Assembly: GCA_902168105.1 (NCBI GenBank)
Contig: CABHOY010000075.1
Coordinates: 1 to 64,000, forward strand
Source of the DNA: an uncultured Flavihumibacter sp.
GTDB lineage: Bacteria; Bacteroidota; Bacteroidia; Chitinophagales; Chitinophagaceae
DNA length: 64,000 nt
Reading direction: 5' to 3'
In this document: positions 27,917 through 36,073 of the stretch, in pieces
Numbering within the stretch: position 1 is the stretch's first letter
Layout: each line of letters begins with the position of its first letter
The notes under the pieces: model-generated
What the model was told of the DNA's origin: nothing
What the model saw: only the letters and a program-made list of their open reading frames with translations
Database searches by the model: none
Program-made: the position numbers and the translations under genes

Positions 27917-27949
27917 AGCCCCTCGTATAAACGAGGGGTTTACTTTTTT
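27917..27949 (+). terminator. Terminator of the putative RNA
   Basis: Perfect stem CCCCTCGT/ACGAGGGG (27919-27926 with 27931-27938), ATAA loop, followed by TTTACTTTTTT. Confidence 0.85.
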
Positions 27950-27991
27950 CTATATGTCTCTGATTGAATAAACGCAAAAGTTATGCCATTA

Positions 27992-28081
27992 GTATAGGCT
28001 TTCCCGTGAAAAATTTCCATTTGCCTTATTATTAGATGATTATCCGCTTACACCACTGTTCCGTATATGCTTTCCCGGTAA
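27992..28081. repeat. Pair of 19-base imperfect direct repeats
   Basis: GTATAGGCTTTCCCGTGAA at 27992-28010 and GTATATGCTTTCCCGGTAA at 28063-28081 differ at three positions and lie 71 bases apart, in the gap between the putative RNA and the AOS-family gene. Role unknown. Confidence 0.5.
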
Positions 28082-28086
28082 ATAAA

Positions 28087-28114
28087 AAAGCCCGGACCAT
28101 ATGATCCGGGCTCC
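28087..28114 (-). terminator. Terminator after the AOS-family gene
   Basis: Perfect stem AGCCCGGA/TCCGGGCT (28089-28096 with 28105-28112), followed on the minus strand by TTTTTTATT. Confidence 0.8.
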
Positions 28115-28135
28115 TTATATACGCTTGATAACTTA

Positions 28136-29383
28136 TTATACCATTGGTATTTCAGCTACTTCATACACTTTCTTATCCAGCTTCTCTTTCGTTTCAGTGA
28201 ACGCTTTCAATGTCAGTTCGATGTCTTCGTCAGTATGAACTGCTGTCGGGATCAGACGGTAGATGATCTGTCCTTTAGGAATAACAGGATATACCACGAT
28301 AGAACAGAAGATATTGTAGTTCTCACGCAGGTCCAGGCACATAGCAGTTGCTTCCGGAATATCTCCCTGCAGGTAGATCGGTGTTACAGGTGAATTAGTT
28401 CTGCCGATATTGAAACCACGGTCACGCAATCCCTTCTGCAGTTTGTTCACATTTTCCCACAGCTTGTTCTTCAGATCTGTGTTCTTGCGCATCAGTTCAA
28501 CACGTTTCAGATGTCCTATTACCAATGGCAAAGGAATTGATTTCGCGAAGATCTGTGAGCGCATGTTATAACGCAGGTAGTTGATGATCGCTTTATCGCC
28601 GCTCATGAATGCTCCGATAGAAGCACCTGATTTTGCGAAGGTATTGAACAGCAGATCGATCTTATCCTGAACGCCCTGCTCTTCACCCGTACCAGCACCG
28701 GTTTTACCCATAGTACCAAAGCCGTGCGCATCATCCACCATGAAGCGGAACTCATATTTATCTTTCAGTGCCGCAATTTCTTTCAGTTTACCCTGATCGC
28801 CAGCCATACCAAACACACCTTCAGTGATCACCAGGATACCACCATTGTCACCATTTGCTTTGATCAGTTCTTCCGCACGTTTCAGCTGTTTTTCACAGTC
28901 TTCGATGTCGTTGTGTTTGAATACATAACGGTGCCCTTGGTGCAAACGCAGACCATCAATGATACTTGCATGGCACTCAGCATCGTAAACAATTACATCA
29001 CGACGATTACAAACGGCATCGATCGCACTCATAATACCCTGATAACCATAGTTAAGCAGTGTAGTGTCCTCTTTACCCATGAATTCGGATAATTCTTTTT
29101 CCAGCTTTTCGTGGAAATTAGTATTTCCACTCATCATACGGGCTCCCATTGGAGTGGCAAGACCGTACTCCGCTGCTGCTTTCGCGTCAGTAGCGCGTAC
29201 CTCAGGATGGTTGGCAAGTCCCAGATAGTTATTCAGGCTCCAAACAATTTTCTCATTACCCCTGAATTTCATACGGGGACCAATTTCTCCTTCCAGCTTG
29301 GGGAAAGCGAAATAACCATGGGCTCTCTCGGAGTGTTCGCCTATAGGGCCCATGTGTTTAAGCAGTTTCTCAAAAATATCCAT
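28136..29383 (-). CDS. Alpha-oxoamine synthase family acyltransferase
   Basis: 415 residues, PLP-dependent fold-type I, alpha-oxoamine synthase family (glycine C-acetyltransferase, 8-amino-7-oxononanoate synthase, serine palmitoyltransferase, cysteate acyltransferase). Key residues: His138 in ECHASIIDG, Asp217 and His220 in VDDAHGFG, and Schiff-base Lys251 in FNTFAKSGASIGAF. The FAKSxAS form is closer to serine palmitoyltransferase-type members (FSKSLAS) than to glycine acetyltransferase. It may start a sphingolipid- or sulfonolipid-type long-chain base, but this is inference. Single gene with its own terminator. Confidence 0.8.
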   Translation of the reverse strand: MDIFEKLLKHMGPIGEHSERAHGYFAFPKLEGEIGPRMKFRGNEKIVWSLNNYLGLANHPEVRATDAKAAAEYGLATPMGARMMSGNTNFHEKLEKELSEFMGKEDTTLLNYGYQGIMSAIDAVCNRRDVIVYDAECHASIIDGLRLHQGHRYVFKHNDIEDCEKQLKRAEELIKANGDNGGILVITEGVFGMAGDQGKLKEIAALKDKYEFRFMVDDAHGFGTMGKTGAGTGEEQGVQDKIDLLFNTFAKSGASIGAFMSGDKAIINYLRYNMRSQIFAKSIPLPLVIGHLKRVELMRKNTDLKNKLWENVNKLQKGLRDRGFNIGRTNSPVTPIYLQGDIPEATAMCLDLRENYNIFCSIVVYPVIPKGQIIYRLIPTAVHTDEDIELTLKAFTETKEKLDKKVYEVAEIPMV

Positions 29384-29460
29384 ATGTTAAATAATAATTA
29401 AGAGTGATCAACGAAAACCCGCACAAAGGTATTAAAATATTAGTTTTTGTAAACTTGGGT

Positions 29461-29468
29461 TACCTTTG
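29461..29468 (+). promoter_or_regulatory. -7 promoter element of the PafA-like gene
   Basis: TACCTTTG, an exact TAnnTTTG, 19 bases before the ATG at 29488. Confidence 0.5.
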
Positions 29469-29487
29469 AAAATGTGAATAATAAATA

Positions 29488-31194
29488 ATGTATTTAAAAA
29501 TCATGAATTGTAAATTCTTGTCGTGTGTGTTCATGGCAGCCTCTCTCTTCGTTACACAACTTGCTGACGCTCAGAAAGCTACTTCGCCAAAACCCGGTTA
29601 TGTTACTGCATGGAGTAAACCCGCTGTATCTAAAAAAGTGATCCGTCCTAAGCTGGTGGTTGGCATCGTGGTGGATCAGATGCGCTGGGACTATCTCTAC
29701 CGTTATGCTAACCGTTATACGGATGGTGGTTTTAAACGGTTATTGAAAGATGGCTTCTCCTGCGAAAATACGTTAATTAATTATACTCCCACCATTACCG
29801 CCTGCGGACATACCTGCGTCTATACAGGGTCTGTGCCTGCCATACACGGTATAGTAGGTAATGATTGGTATAGCAGAGAACTAGGCCGGGATATGTACTG
29901 TGCAGAAGATTCTACCGTAAGCACTGTAGGAAGCACCTCTAATGCCGGTAAAATGAGTCCCCGCAATATGGCCGTAACAACCATCGGCGACGAATTACGC
30001 CTGGCCACCAATTTCCAGAGTAAAGTGGTAGGTATCGCCATTAAAGATCGCGGAGCGATCCTTCCGGCAGGCCACAGCGCTACAGCTGCTTACTGGTACG
30101 ACGGTAGTACGGGCAATTGGGTGACCAGCACCTATTACATGCAACAACTGCCCGACTGGGCTGCTGATTTTAACAGCATGAAATGGCCGGCACGTTATCT
30201 CAGTCACCCGTGGACGACTTTATACCCTATCGAATCTTATGAGCTCAGTACAGCTGATAATAAACCTTACGAAGGACCATTCAAACCCGGTAAGGCCCCT
30301 GTTTTCCCGCATGAATTGGGAGGAGAGACCGGTACACCGTTCAAGTCAATCTCTTCTACGCCGTTCGGTAACACCATGACGCTCGAATTTGCGAAGAAGG
30401 CCCTGGAAGCATATCAGCTGGGTAAAGGCAATGTAACAGATATGCTGGCCATCAGCCTGTCTTCTACCGACTACGTAGGCCATCAGTTCGGACCTAACTC
30501 TATTGAGATCGAAGACACTTACCTGCGCCTGGATAGAGACCTGGCCACTTTCTTCAAGTACCTGGATGCTTCTGTAGGTAAAGGGCAATATCTTTTCTTC
30601 ATCACCGCCGATCATGGCGTTGCACATGTTCCAGGCTTCATGCAGGAAAATAAACTGCCTGGCGGTAGCTGGAGCGAAGCACGTATTGTCAACGACCTGA
30701 ATAAACAGATGAAAGAACAAACTGGTGTGGATAAAGTGATTGCCGGCGCCAGTAATTATCAATTGTACCTGAACCAGGACGCCATTGCAAAAGCAGGAAG
30801 ATCTTTAAAAGATGTACGTGATCTTATTATCAACGCATTGTTAAAAGATCCGGCTATCAGCAACGCTTTCCCGCTGCAGGAGCTGGCGTCGACCACCCTT
30901 GCTGAACCAATGCGTACAATGATGACCAATGGTTTTAACAGAAAACGTAGTGGCGATATTCAGATAGTATTGCAACCCGGATATATGGATGGTAATAAGA
31001 CAGGTACCACGCATGGCTTGTGGTATGCCTACGACGCCCATATCCCGCTGGTATGGATGGGATGGGGTATCCATCCCGGCAAAAGCAACCGTACAATAGG
31101 GATGACAGATATTTCTCCGACAATAGCCGCCCTGTTACATATCCAGATGCCGAGCGGTAATGCCGGTCATGTAATTGAAGAAGTAACGCGATAA
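29488..31194 (+). CDS. PafA-type alkaline phosphatase
   Basis: 568 residues with an N-terminal signal peptide ending near LADAQ. It belongs to the alkaline phosphatase superfamily. The nucleophile is probably Thr104 in PTITACGH, followed by Asn125 in GNDW and Lys186/Arg188 in IKDRGAILPAGH. That Thr/Asn/Lys/Arg set is the one known from PafA, the phosphate-insensitive monoesterase of Bacteroidota. Metal ligands appear in VVDQMRWD, SSTDYVGHQFG and TADHGVAHVP. It is likely periplasmic and scavenges phosphate. Met6 is a possible alternative start. Confidence 0.88.
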   Translation: MYLKIMNCKFLSCVFMAASLFVTQLADAQKATSPKPGYVTAWSKPAVSKKVIRPKLVVGIVVDQMRWDYLYRYANRYTDGGFKRLLKDGFSCENTLINYTPTITACGHTCVYTGSVPAIHGIVGNDWYSRELGRDMYCAEDSTVSTVGSTSNAGKMSPRNMAVTTIGDELRLATNFQSKVVGIAIKDRGAILPAGHSATAAYWYDGSTGNWVTSTYYMQQLPDWAADFNSMKWPARYLSHPWTTLYPIESYELSTADNKPYEGPFKPGKAPVFPHELGGETGTPFKSISSTPFGNTMTLEFAKKALEAYQLGKGNVTDMLAISLSSTDYVGHQFGPNSIEIEDTYLRLDRDLATFFKYLDASVGKGQYLFFITADHGVAHVPGFMQENKLPGGSWSEARIVNDLNKQMKEQTGVDKVIAGASNYQLYLNQDAIAKAGRSLKDVRDLIINALLKDPAISNAFPLQELASTTLAEPMRTMMTNGFNRKRSGDIQIVLQPGYMDGNKTGTTHGLWYAYDAHIPLVWMGWGIHPGKSNRTIGMTDISPTIAALLHIQMPSGNAGHVIEEVTR

Positions 31195-31213
31195 AAAGAT
31201 CTTTTCAGAAAGC

Positions 31214-31279
31214 TGGCGATTTCAGATCACGGAATTTAACAAGTTCTTGTTATATTCATTCTGCGATCTGAAATCGCCA
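31214..31279 (+). repeat. 15-base inverted repeat with nested palindrome
   Basis: TGGCGATTTCAGATC (31214-31228) and its exact complement (31265-31279) enclose 36 bases that contain TAACAAG-TT-CTTGTTA (31237-31252). It fills most of the gap between the phosphatase and enoyl-CoA hydratase genes and ends 8 bases before the latter's ATG. No T-run follows, so it is not a standard terminator. Confidence 0.75.
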
Positions 31280-31287
31280 ATCTGTAA

Positions 31288-32070
31288 ATGATGGTTTTCG
31301 AACATATCCTATATGATGTTGCCAAACGTGTGGCTACTATAACGCTACACAGGCCTGAAAAACGCAATGCGCTGAATGGCGCTATGGTAGCTGAATTACG
31401 CACTGCTTTCCAGCAGGCGGAGAAAGATCCGGAAGTGAAGGTGATCATATTGAAAGGAGCCGGAGAGGCTTTCTGCGCCGGGGCAGATCTTGAATATCTT
31501 CAGCAATTGCAGCTCAATACCAGAGAAGAAAATCTTGCCGATTCCAAAGAACTGATGCAACTCATGCAGCAGATCTATTATCATAATAAAGTAGTAATTG
31601 CCCAGGTGGAAGGACATGCTATCGCCGGTGGCTGTGGCCTCGTCACATTGTGTGATCTGAGTTATGCCGTGCCCGGGGCGAAACTAGGATATACAGAAGT
31701 GAAGATCGGCTTCATTCCTGCTATCGTATCCGTATTCCTTGTCAGAAAGATAGGGGAGGGGCGTGCCCGCGATCTGCTACTGACCGGAAGACTGATAACC
31801 GCCGAAAAAGCAGAGCAATATGGCCTTGTGAATGAAGTGGTACCTGCCGGAAGCGTCGCAGAATATGTTGCCAAAGTTGCAGATGATCTCTGTACCGGCG
31901 CTTCCGCCAATTCACTGAAAGTTACCAAAAAACTGATCACCGATGTCTTTGATCAGCCCCTGGAAAATGCATTGGATCTGGCAGCGAAGTTAAACGCAGA
32001 AACAAGGGAACATGCTGACTGCCAACGTGGTATAAAAGCGTTCCTGGCAAAGGAAAAACTAGTATGGTAA
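31288..32070 (+). CDS. Enoyl-CoA hydratase/isomerase family protein
   Basis: 260 residues, crotonase fold. The oxyanion-hole segments are GAGEAFCAGADLEYL and EGHAIAGGCGLVTLCDL. The reaction may be hydration of enoyl-CoA or a related step; the family is broad and the neighbours do not fix it. A second ATG lies three bases after the first. A large inverted repeat ends 8 bases before the start. The next gene's longest frame overlaps its end, but that gene's likely start is further on. Confidence 0.85.
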   Translation: MMVFEHILYDVAKRVATITLHRPEKRNALNGAMVAELRTAFQQAEKDPEVKVIILKGAGEAFCAGADLEYLQQLQLNTREENLADSKELMQLMQQIYYHNKVVIAQVEGHAIAGGCGLVTLCDLSYAVPGAKLGYTEVKIGFIPAIVSVFLVRKIGEGRARDLLLTGRLITAEKAEQYGLVNEVVPAGSVAEYVAKVADDLCTGASANSLKVTKKLITDVFDQPLENALDLAAKLNAETREHADCQRGIKAFLAKEKLVW

Positions 32071-32177
32071 TCCGGTATGATTTTTTCAATATAACCTATG
32101 AAGTCAGGCATAATCATCCCTATACAACGGGGAAATTATGTAAGGTAACATCCGGCCTTCACTTTAAAATATTACGG

Positions 32178-32840
32178 ATGAAATACTCAACTGTCATGCA
32201 AAAAGCTCTTTTAACACTTTTATGTTGTTGTCTGATGACCGGTAGCCTGTTTGCCCAGCGACTGGTATCAGACGCAAAGATCGTCTACAAGATCGAAACG
32301 CCACCACAGACAGATCCCTCATTTGAAGGCGGTACGCTAACGCAATATATGAAAGGACACCTGAGCAGGGTGGATATCGATTTTAAAACTGTACACTACA
32401 GCTATCTTATTAATAGCCGTGAAGAAACAGTAGTGACCCTCATTAATAACCATGGGGATAAATACCTGATCAGGGCCGGTAAGGAAGAATATACCAAAGA
32501 CCTGAAGGAATATACCCAGGTACAATTCAAGGATGCTTCCGAAACGAAGCAGATAGCGGGTTATAACTGTAAAAAAGCTATTGGTAAAATGGCGGATGGT
32601 CAGACCTTTGAGGTATATTATACCTCCGATCTTTTACCGGAAAACAGGCAATATAACCGCCGGTTTGTGAATCTGAAGGGTATTCCTCTTCAGTTTGAGA
32701 TCATCAATAAAAACGGTTCCAGAATGCATGTAGTGGCAACCAAGGTTGACCTGTATGCTGTACCGGGATCTTTCTTTGATGTGCCCAAAACGGGGTATAA
32801 AGAAATTAGCCGTGATGAATTGATGAAGATGGGAAGTTGA
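32178..32840 (+). CDS. GLPGLI-like secreted protein
   Basis: 220 residues from ATG 32178; a signal peptide (MQKALLTLLCCCLMTGSLFAQ) lies near the N-terminus, so Met7 at 32196 is another possible start. The body resembles Bacteroidota secreted proteins of the GLPGLI type: a beta-rich protein with KQIAGYNCKKAIG and an FEVYYTSDL segment. Function unknown. The frame is open back to 32064, but the extra residues precede the signal peptide. Confidence 0.7.
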   Translation: MKYSTVMQKALLTLLCCCLMTGSLFAQRLVSDAKIVYKIETPPQTDPSFEGGTLTQYMKGHLSRVDIDFKTVHYSYLINSREETVVTLINNHGDKYLIRAGKEEYTKDLKEYTQVQFKDASETKQIAGYNCKKAIGKMADGQTFEVYYTSDLLPENRQYNRRFVNLKGIPLQFEIINKNGSRMHVVATKVDLYAVPGSFFDVPKTGYKEISRDELMKMGS

Positions 32841-32858
32841 TAGGCGTCAAATAATTGG

Positions 32859-32892
32859 AAAGGGTTCTGTTTTTAACGGAACCCTTTTTTGT
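32859..32892 (+). terminator. Terminator after the GLPGLI-like gene
   Basis: AAGGGTTC pairs with GAACCCTT around a short loop, followed by a T-run. Confidence 0.85.
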
Positions 32893-32980
32893 TGCTCGTT
32901 TTCGTTCTTATATTGATGACCGTTTGAGCAGGCGTTTGATTGTCTTTATCCGCAACCGCATTCGTGTTTCCCAAAACAAC

Positions 32981-33027
32981 ATAAAAAGAAAAAGGTCCCG
33001 TCTTAGACAGGACCTTTTTCTTTTTAT
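32981..33027 (-). terminator. Terminator after the small secreted protein gene
   Basis: Two 22-base arms with one mismatch enclose a TTA loop and have A/T-rich outer parts. The core GTCTTAGAC is shared with the terminators at 10105 and 21412. Confidence 0.85.
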
Positions 33028-33051
33028 GCAGAGTGCAAATGGTCAATGTGA

Positions 33052-33435
33052 TCAGTTCTTCCTTAGAGGAAGTACTATGTGCAGCTGATGAAAGTTCATG
33101 TTAGAAGGCTGCTGTATCTGTGTAGCATATGGCAATACATATGTTACGTTCCCTTTCTTAATAGTCATCACTGACTTAAAGTTCCAGGAATTATTTTCAG
33201 ACAGTTTAAAGCTGGAGCTCATGGCACCATGGAAACGAAATCCTGCATCGAGGCTCAAGTTCGTCTTACCTGACAAAGCTGCCAGGGAGATCTTAGTTTC
33301 GTTCTTCTTTATCTTGTCTTTATTATCGGAGGTTAAATTATCGTTGGCGGTAGCCGTCAGCCCTGTTATTACCAGGATGCCAGCCAATAAAAAAGACAAT
33401 GAAAAGGTCTGCAATATGTTAGTTATCTGTTTCAT
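33052..33435 (-). CDS. Small secreted protein of unknown function
   Basis: 127 residues from ATG 33435. The N-terminus (MKQITNILQTFSLSFLLAGI) is hydrophobic and ends near TATAND, a likely signal peptide. The mature part of about 95 residues has beta-strand character and no family that I recognise. A -7 element at 33443-33450 (minus strand TACATTTG) leaves only about 7 bases before the ATG, suggesting a nearly leaderless mRNA. Confidence 0.65.
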   Translation of the reverse strand: MKQITNILQTFSLSFLLAGILVITGLTATANDNLTSDNKDKIKKNETKISLAALSGKTNLSLDAGFRFHGAMSSSFKLSENNSWNFKSVMTIKKGNVTYVLPYATQIQQPSNMNFHQLHIVLPLRKN

Positions 33436-33442
33436 TGTATCA

Positions 33443-33450
33443 CAAATGTA
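33443..33450 (-). promoter_or_regulatory. -7 promoter element of the small secreted protein gene
   Basis: The minus strand reads TACATTTG. A TTTG (minus strand) at 33475-33478 is 24 bases upstream, slightly long. Confidence 0.5.
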
Positions 33451-33588
33451 CAAACTTTTCTATATATTATATAACAAATTCTTAACGAAGATACGAAAAA
33501 TTCCTAAAGTAATGTTAAATAATTTAGACCGATCTGGGATATCCGGGGTGATAAACGCCCGATTCGAAAAATACTTATATTTACATTA

Positions 33589-35019
33589 ATGAATCAAGAC
33601 TTTCCATTTTTAAACGACGATTTTGAGGAGTTAAGAGACTTGTTGCAGCAGTTTGAAAACCTGAAAGCTGGCCAGTCTCATTCCTTTCTCGACGAGGATT
33701 CTTTCGAACTGATCATAGACTACTATGATGAGCATGACGAACTTCCTAATGCCATGCAGGCTGCCGAAATCGCTATTGAACAGTTCCCTTATTCGTCCAC
33801 TCTCTTACTAAAAAAGGCCAATCTACTCATAGAATCAAAGAAATACCAGGAAGCAATGGACCTGCTCGAAAAAGCAGCCATACTGGATAGTACCGATATC
33901 AACCTGTACATTCTGCAAACTGATGTATACCTCGCAATGAACCAGCATGAAAAGGCTGCAGCCTTGCTGGAAGAGCAGATAGCAGTTTTTGAAGGAGAAG
34001 ATAAGACCGAATTATTGCTGGAACTGGCAGATGTATATGACGACTGCGAAGAATTTGAAAAGGTTTTTGACTGTTTGCGCCTGACGCTCGAACATGCTCC
34101 CAATAATGAAGAGGCCCTGCATAAGATCTGCTTCTGGACCGAGTTTACCGGCCGGAATGAAGAAAGCATCCGCCTTCATACTAACATCATCAACGAACAT
34201 CCCTACAATCAGCTGGCCTGGTTTAACCTCGGTACCGCTTACCAGGGACTTAAGCTGTACGAAAAAGCAATCGATGCTTATCAGTACGCGATCGTCATTG
34301 ATGAGAAATTTGACTATGCCTACCGTAATATGGGCGATGCCTATATCAGGTTGCGTAAATATGCCGAAGCAATTGACGTGCTGAAAAAGCACCTCGAAAT
34401 TGCCAAGCCGGAAGACGTTATTTACGAGGCCATCGGCCATTGTTATGAACGTCAGCGTAAATACACCCAGGCCCGCTATTATTACCGTAAGGCATCCCAT
34501 CTTAGCCCCAGCGATGATAAGCTGTACTATAAGATCGGTATTGCTTATATGACCGAGGCCAACTGGGAAAATGCGATCAAATCAATTATGAGCGCTATCA
34601 AAATAAATAAGAACAGCGCCGAATACCTGATCGCACTGGGCCAGTGTTACCTCGAGCTGGACAAGGATAAAGAAGGACTCATCCATCTCCTTGCCGCTGT
34701 ACGTATACGTCCTTCCAGTATTACCACCTGGCAGGAATTTATTCGCGGACTGTATGTTTCCGGTTTCTACGACGAAGCCCTGACACAGCTGGACGCCGCT
34801 ACACAAAAAGTAGGGCATAAGCCCGTTCTGCAATACTACCGGGCCGCTATCATGTTCGCAACCGGTAAGTCCAAAGAAGGCATGCTACAGCTGGAAACAG
34901 CCTTACAGGTCAATGCAAAACATGTGAAAAAACTTATCGAGCTCGACCCGACTTTGTTGCAACATCCTGGTATCGTAGAACTGATCACCAGGTATAAACG
35001 TGCCAAAAAAGGGAAGTAA
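33589..35019 (+). CDS. Tetratricopeptide repeat protein
   Basis: 476 residues with no signal peptide or membrane segment. Multiple TPR helices run from about residue 50 to 450; clear repeats include AWFNLGTAYQGLKLYEKAIDAY and AYRNMGDAYIRLRKYAEAIDVL. TPR proteins act as binding scaffolds; partners are not shown. The N-terminus is acidic. A near -7 element (TATATTTA, one mismatch, 33576-33583) ends five bases before the ATG, so a leaderless mRNA is possible. A terminator follows. Confidence 0.85.
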   Translation: MNQDFPFLNDDFEELRDLLQQFENLKAGQSHSFLDEDSFELIIDYYDEHDELPNAMQAAEIAIEQFPYSSTLLLKKANLLIESKKYQEAMDLLEKAAILDSTDINLYILQTDVYLAMNQHEKAAALLEEQIAVFEGEDKTELLLELADVYDDCEEFEKVFDCLRLTLEHAPNNEEALHKICFWTEFTGRNEESIRLHTNIINEHPYNQLAWFNLGTAYQGLKLYEKAIDAYQYAIVIDEKFDYAYRNMGDAYIRLRKYAEAIDVLKKHLEIAKPEDVIYEAIGHCYERQRKYTQARYYYRKASHLSPSDDKLYYKIGIAYMTEANWENAIKSIMSAIKINKNSAEYLIALGQCYLELDKDKEGLIHLLAAVRIRPSSITTWQEFIRGLYVSGFYDEALTQLDAATQKVGHKPVLQYYRAAIMFATGKSKEGMLQLETALQVNAKHVKKLIELDPTLLQHPGIVELITRYKRAKKGK

Positions 35020-35049
35020 TAAATCTATTATCAGGAACTACTGTTCCTT

Positions 35050-35104
35050 AAATGCGTAATATAACGTGCTGTAATTTTGCACTATATATTACGCATTTTT
35101 TGTT
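35050..35104 (+). terminator. Terminator after the TPR gene
   Basis: AATGCGTAATATA pairs with TATATTACGCATT, followed by TTTTTTG. Confidence 0.8.
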
Positions 35105-35166
35105 TTAATTTGTTGGTATTTAGTATCTTACGAGATAGGAAAAATTCTTTACGATAAAATCCTTTA

Positions 35167-35200
35167 TTTGAAACTCTTTAACCGGAATATGTTAATTTTG
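35167..35200 (+). promoter_or_regulatory. Promoter of the phosphosulfolactate synthase gene
   Basis: TTTG at 35167-35170 and TAATTTTG at 35193-35200, with a 22-base spacer. The 5' untranslated region would be about 95 bases. Confidence 0.6.
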
Positions 35201-35298
35201 CGCCGGTTTTAATAAAGATGGGTAGTTCCCTATTCCGGAAAACCAGTGAAGTATAGCTGTTTGGTTTACAGACACTCAAGACGAAAAAAAACGTTCAA

Positions 35299-36063
35299 AT
35301 GAATTTTAATCTGACACAAATTCCCGATCGGACAAAGAAACCTCGTAACCATGGGCTGACTATGGTGATGGACAAAGGATTAAGTTTGGAAGAAGCTAAG
35401 AATTTTATATCGGTGGCGTCTCCCCATTTTGATATCCTTAAACTGGGTTTCGGAACTTCGTTTGTAACGCCTAACCTGCGCCAGAAAATAGAATTATACC
35501 AGTCTGCCAACATCCCTGTGTATTTCGGCGGCACTTTATTTGAAGCATTTTTAATCCGTAATCAGTTCGATGAATTTGTTAGTGTGATCAAAGATTACGG
35601 GATCAAACATATTGAAGTATCCGATGGTTCCATTACCATCCCGCATGCTGAGAAATGCGGCTATATTGAGAAACTGGCCAAAATAGCCCTTGTATTGAGT
35701 GAAGTAGGGTCTAAAGATGCAGAACATATCATCCCTCCTTATAAATGGATCGAACTGATGAACGCTGAACTCGGTGCCGGCGCTACCTATGTGATCGCTG
35801 AAGCCCGTGAAAGTGGCAACGTAGGTATCTATCGTGGTTCAGGCGAAGTGAGGGAAGGCCTGGTACAGGAGATACTGACAAAAGTCCCTTCCGAAAAGAT
35901 TATTTGGGAAGCGCCACAGAAAGCGCAGCAGTTATATTTCCTGGAGCTGATCGGTTGTAATGTGAACCTGGGTAACCTCGCGCCACATGAAGTGATCTCC
36001 CTGGAAGCAATGCGTATCGGTCTTAGAGGAGATACTTTCCACCTGTTCCTGGATAAAGCATAA
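35299..36063 (+). CDS. comA: Phosphosulfolactate synthase (ComA family)
   Basis: 254 residues, ComA family of TIM-barrel enzymes that add sulfite to phosphoenolpyruvate to form phosphosulfolactate. Typical segments: GLTMVMDKGLS, FDILKLGFGTS and IIWEAPQKAQQ. In methanogens this is the first step to coenzyme M; in Bacteroidota the product's fate is unclear. aroE starts 10 bases after the stop, so the two are probably cotranscribed. The gene is unrelated to the competence gene of the same symbol. Confidence 0.85.
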   Translation: MNFNLTQIPDRTKKPRNHGLTMVMDKGLSLEEAKNFISVASPHFDILKLGFGTSFVTPNLRQKIELYQSANIPVYFGGTLFEAFLIRNQFDEFVSVIKDYGIKHIEVSDGSITIPHAEKCGYIEKLAKIALVLSEVGSKDAEHIIPPYKWIELMNAELGAGATYVIAEARESGNVGIYRGSGEVREGLVQEILTKVPSEKIIWEAPQKAQQLYFLELIGCNVNLGNLAPHEVISLEAMRIGLRGDTFHLFLDKA

Positions 36064-36073
36064 TCCGATCCTT

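Larger units (their letters stand above)
27547..27949 (+). ncRNA. Putative multi-hairpin noncoding RNA, about 400 bases
   Basis: No protein gene of normal size fits here, yet the stretch is organised: a -7 element, then a GGTCT/AGACC hairpin (27566-27583), five diverged hairpin repeats (27600-27847), a TAAGT/ACTTA hairpin (27874-27886) and a strong terminator. In all five repeats the stem is kept while the paired bases change, which suggests selection on structure. I do not recognise it as a known family. Short ATGAAA frames of 8-17 codons overlap the repeats and are the main alternative explanation. Its ends are estimated from the promoter and terminator. Confidence 0.6.

Noticed and set aside
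32855..33088. 77-codon plus-strand frame
   Set aside because: It runs through two terminator hairpins and the end of a minus-strand gene; composition is not protein-like.
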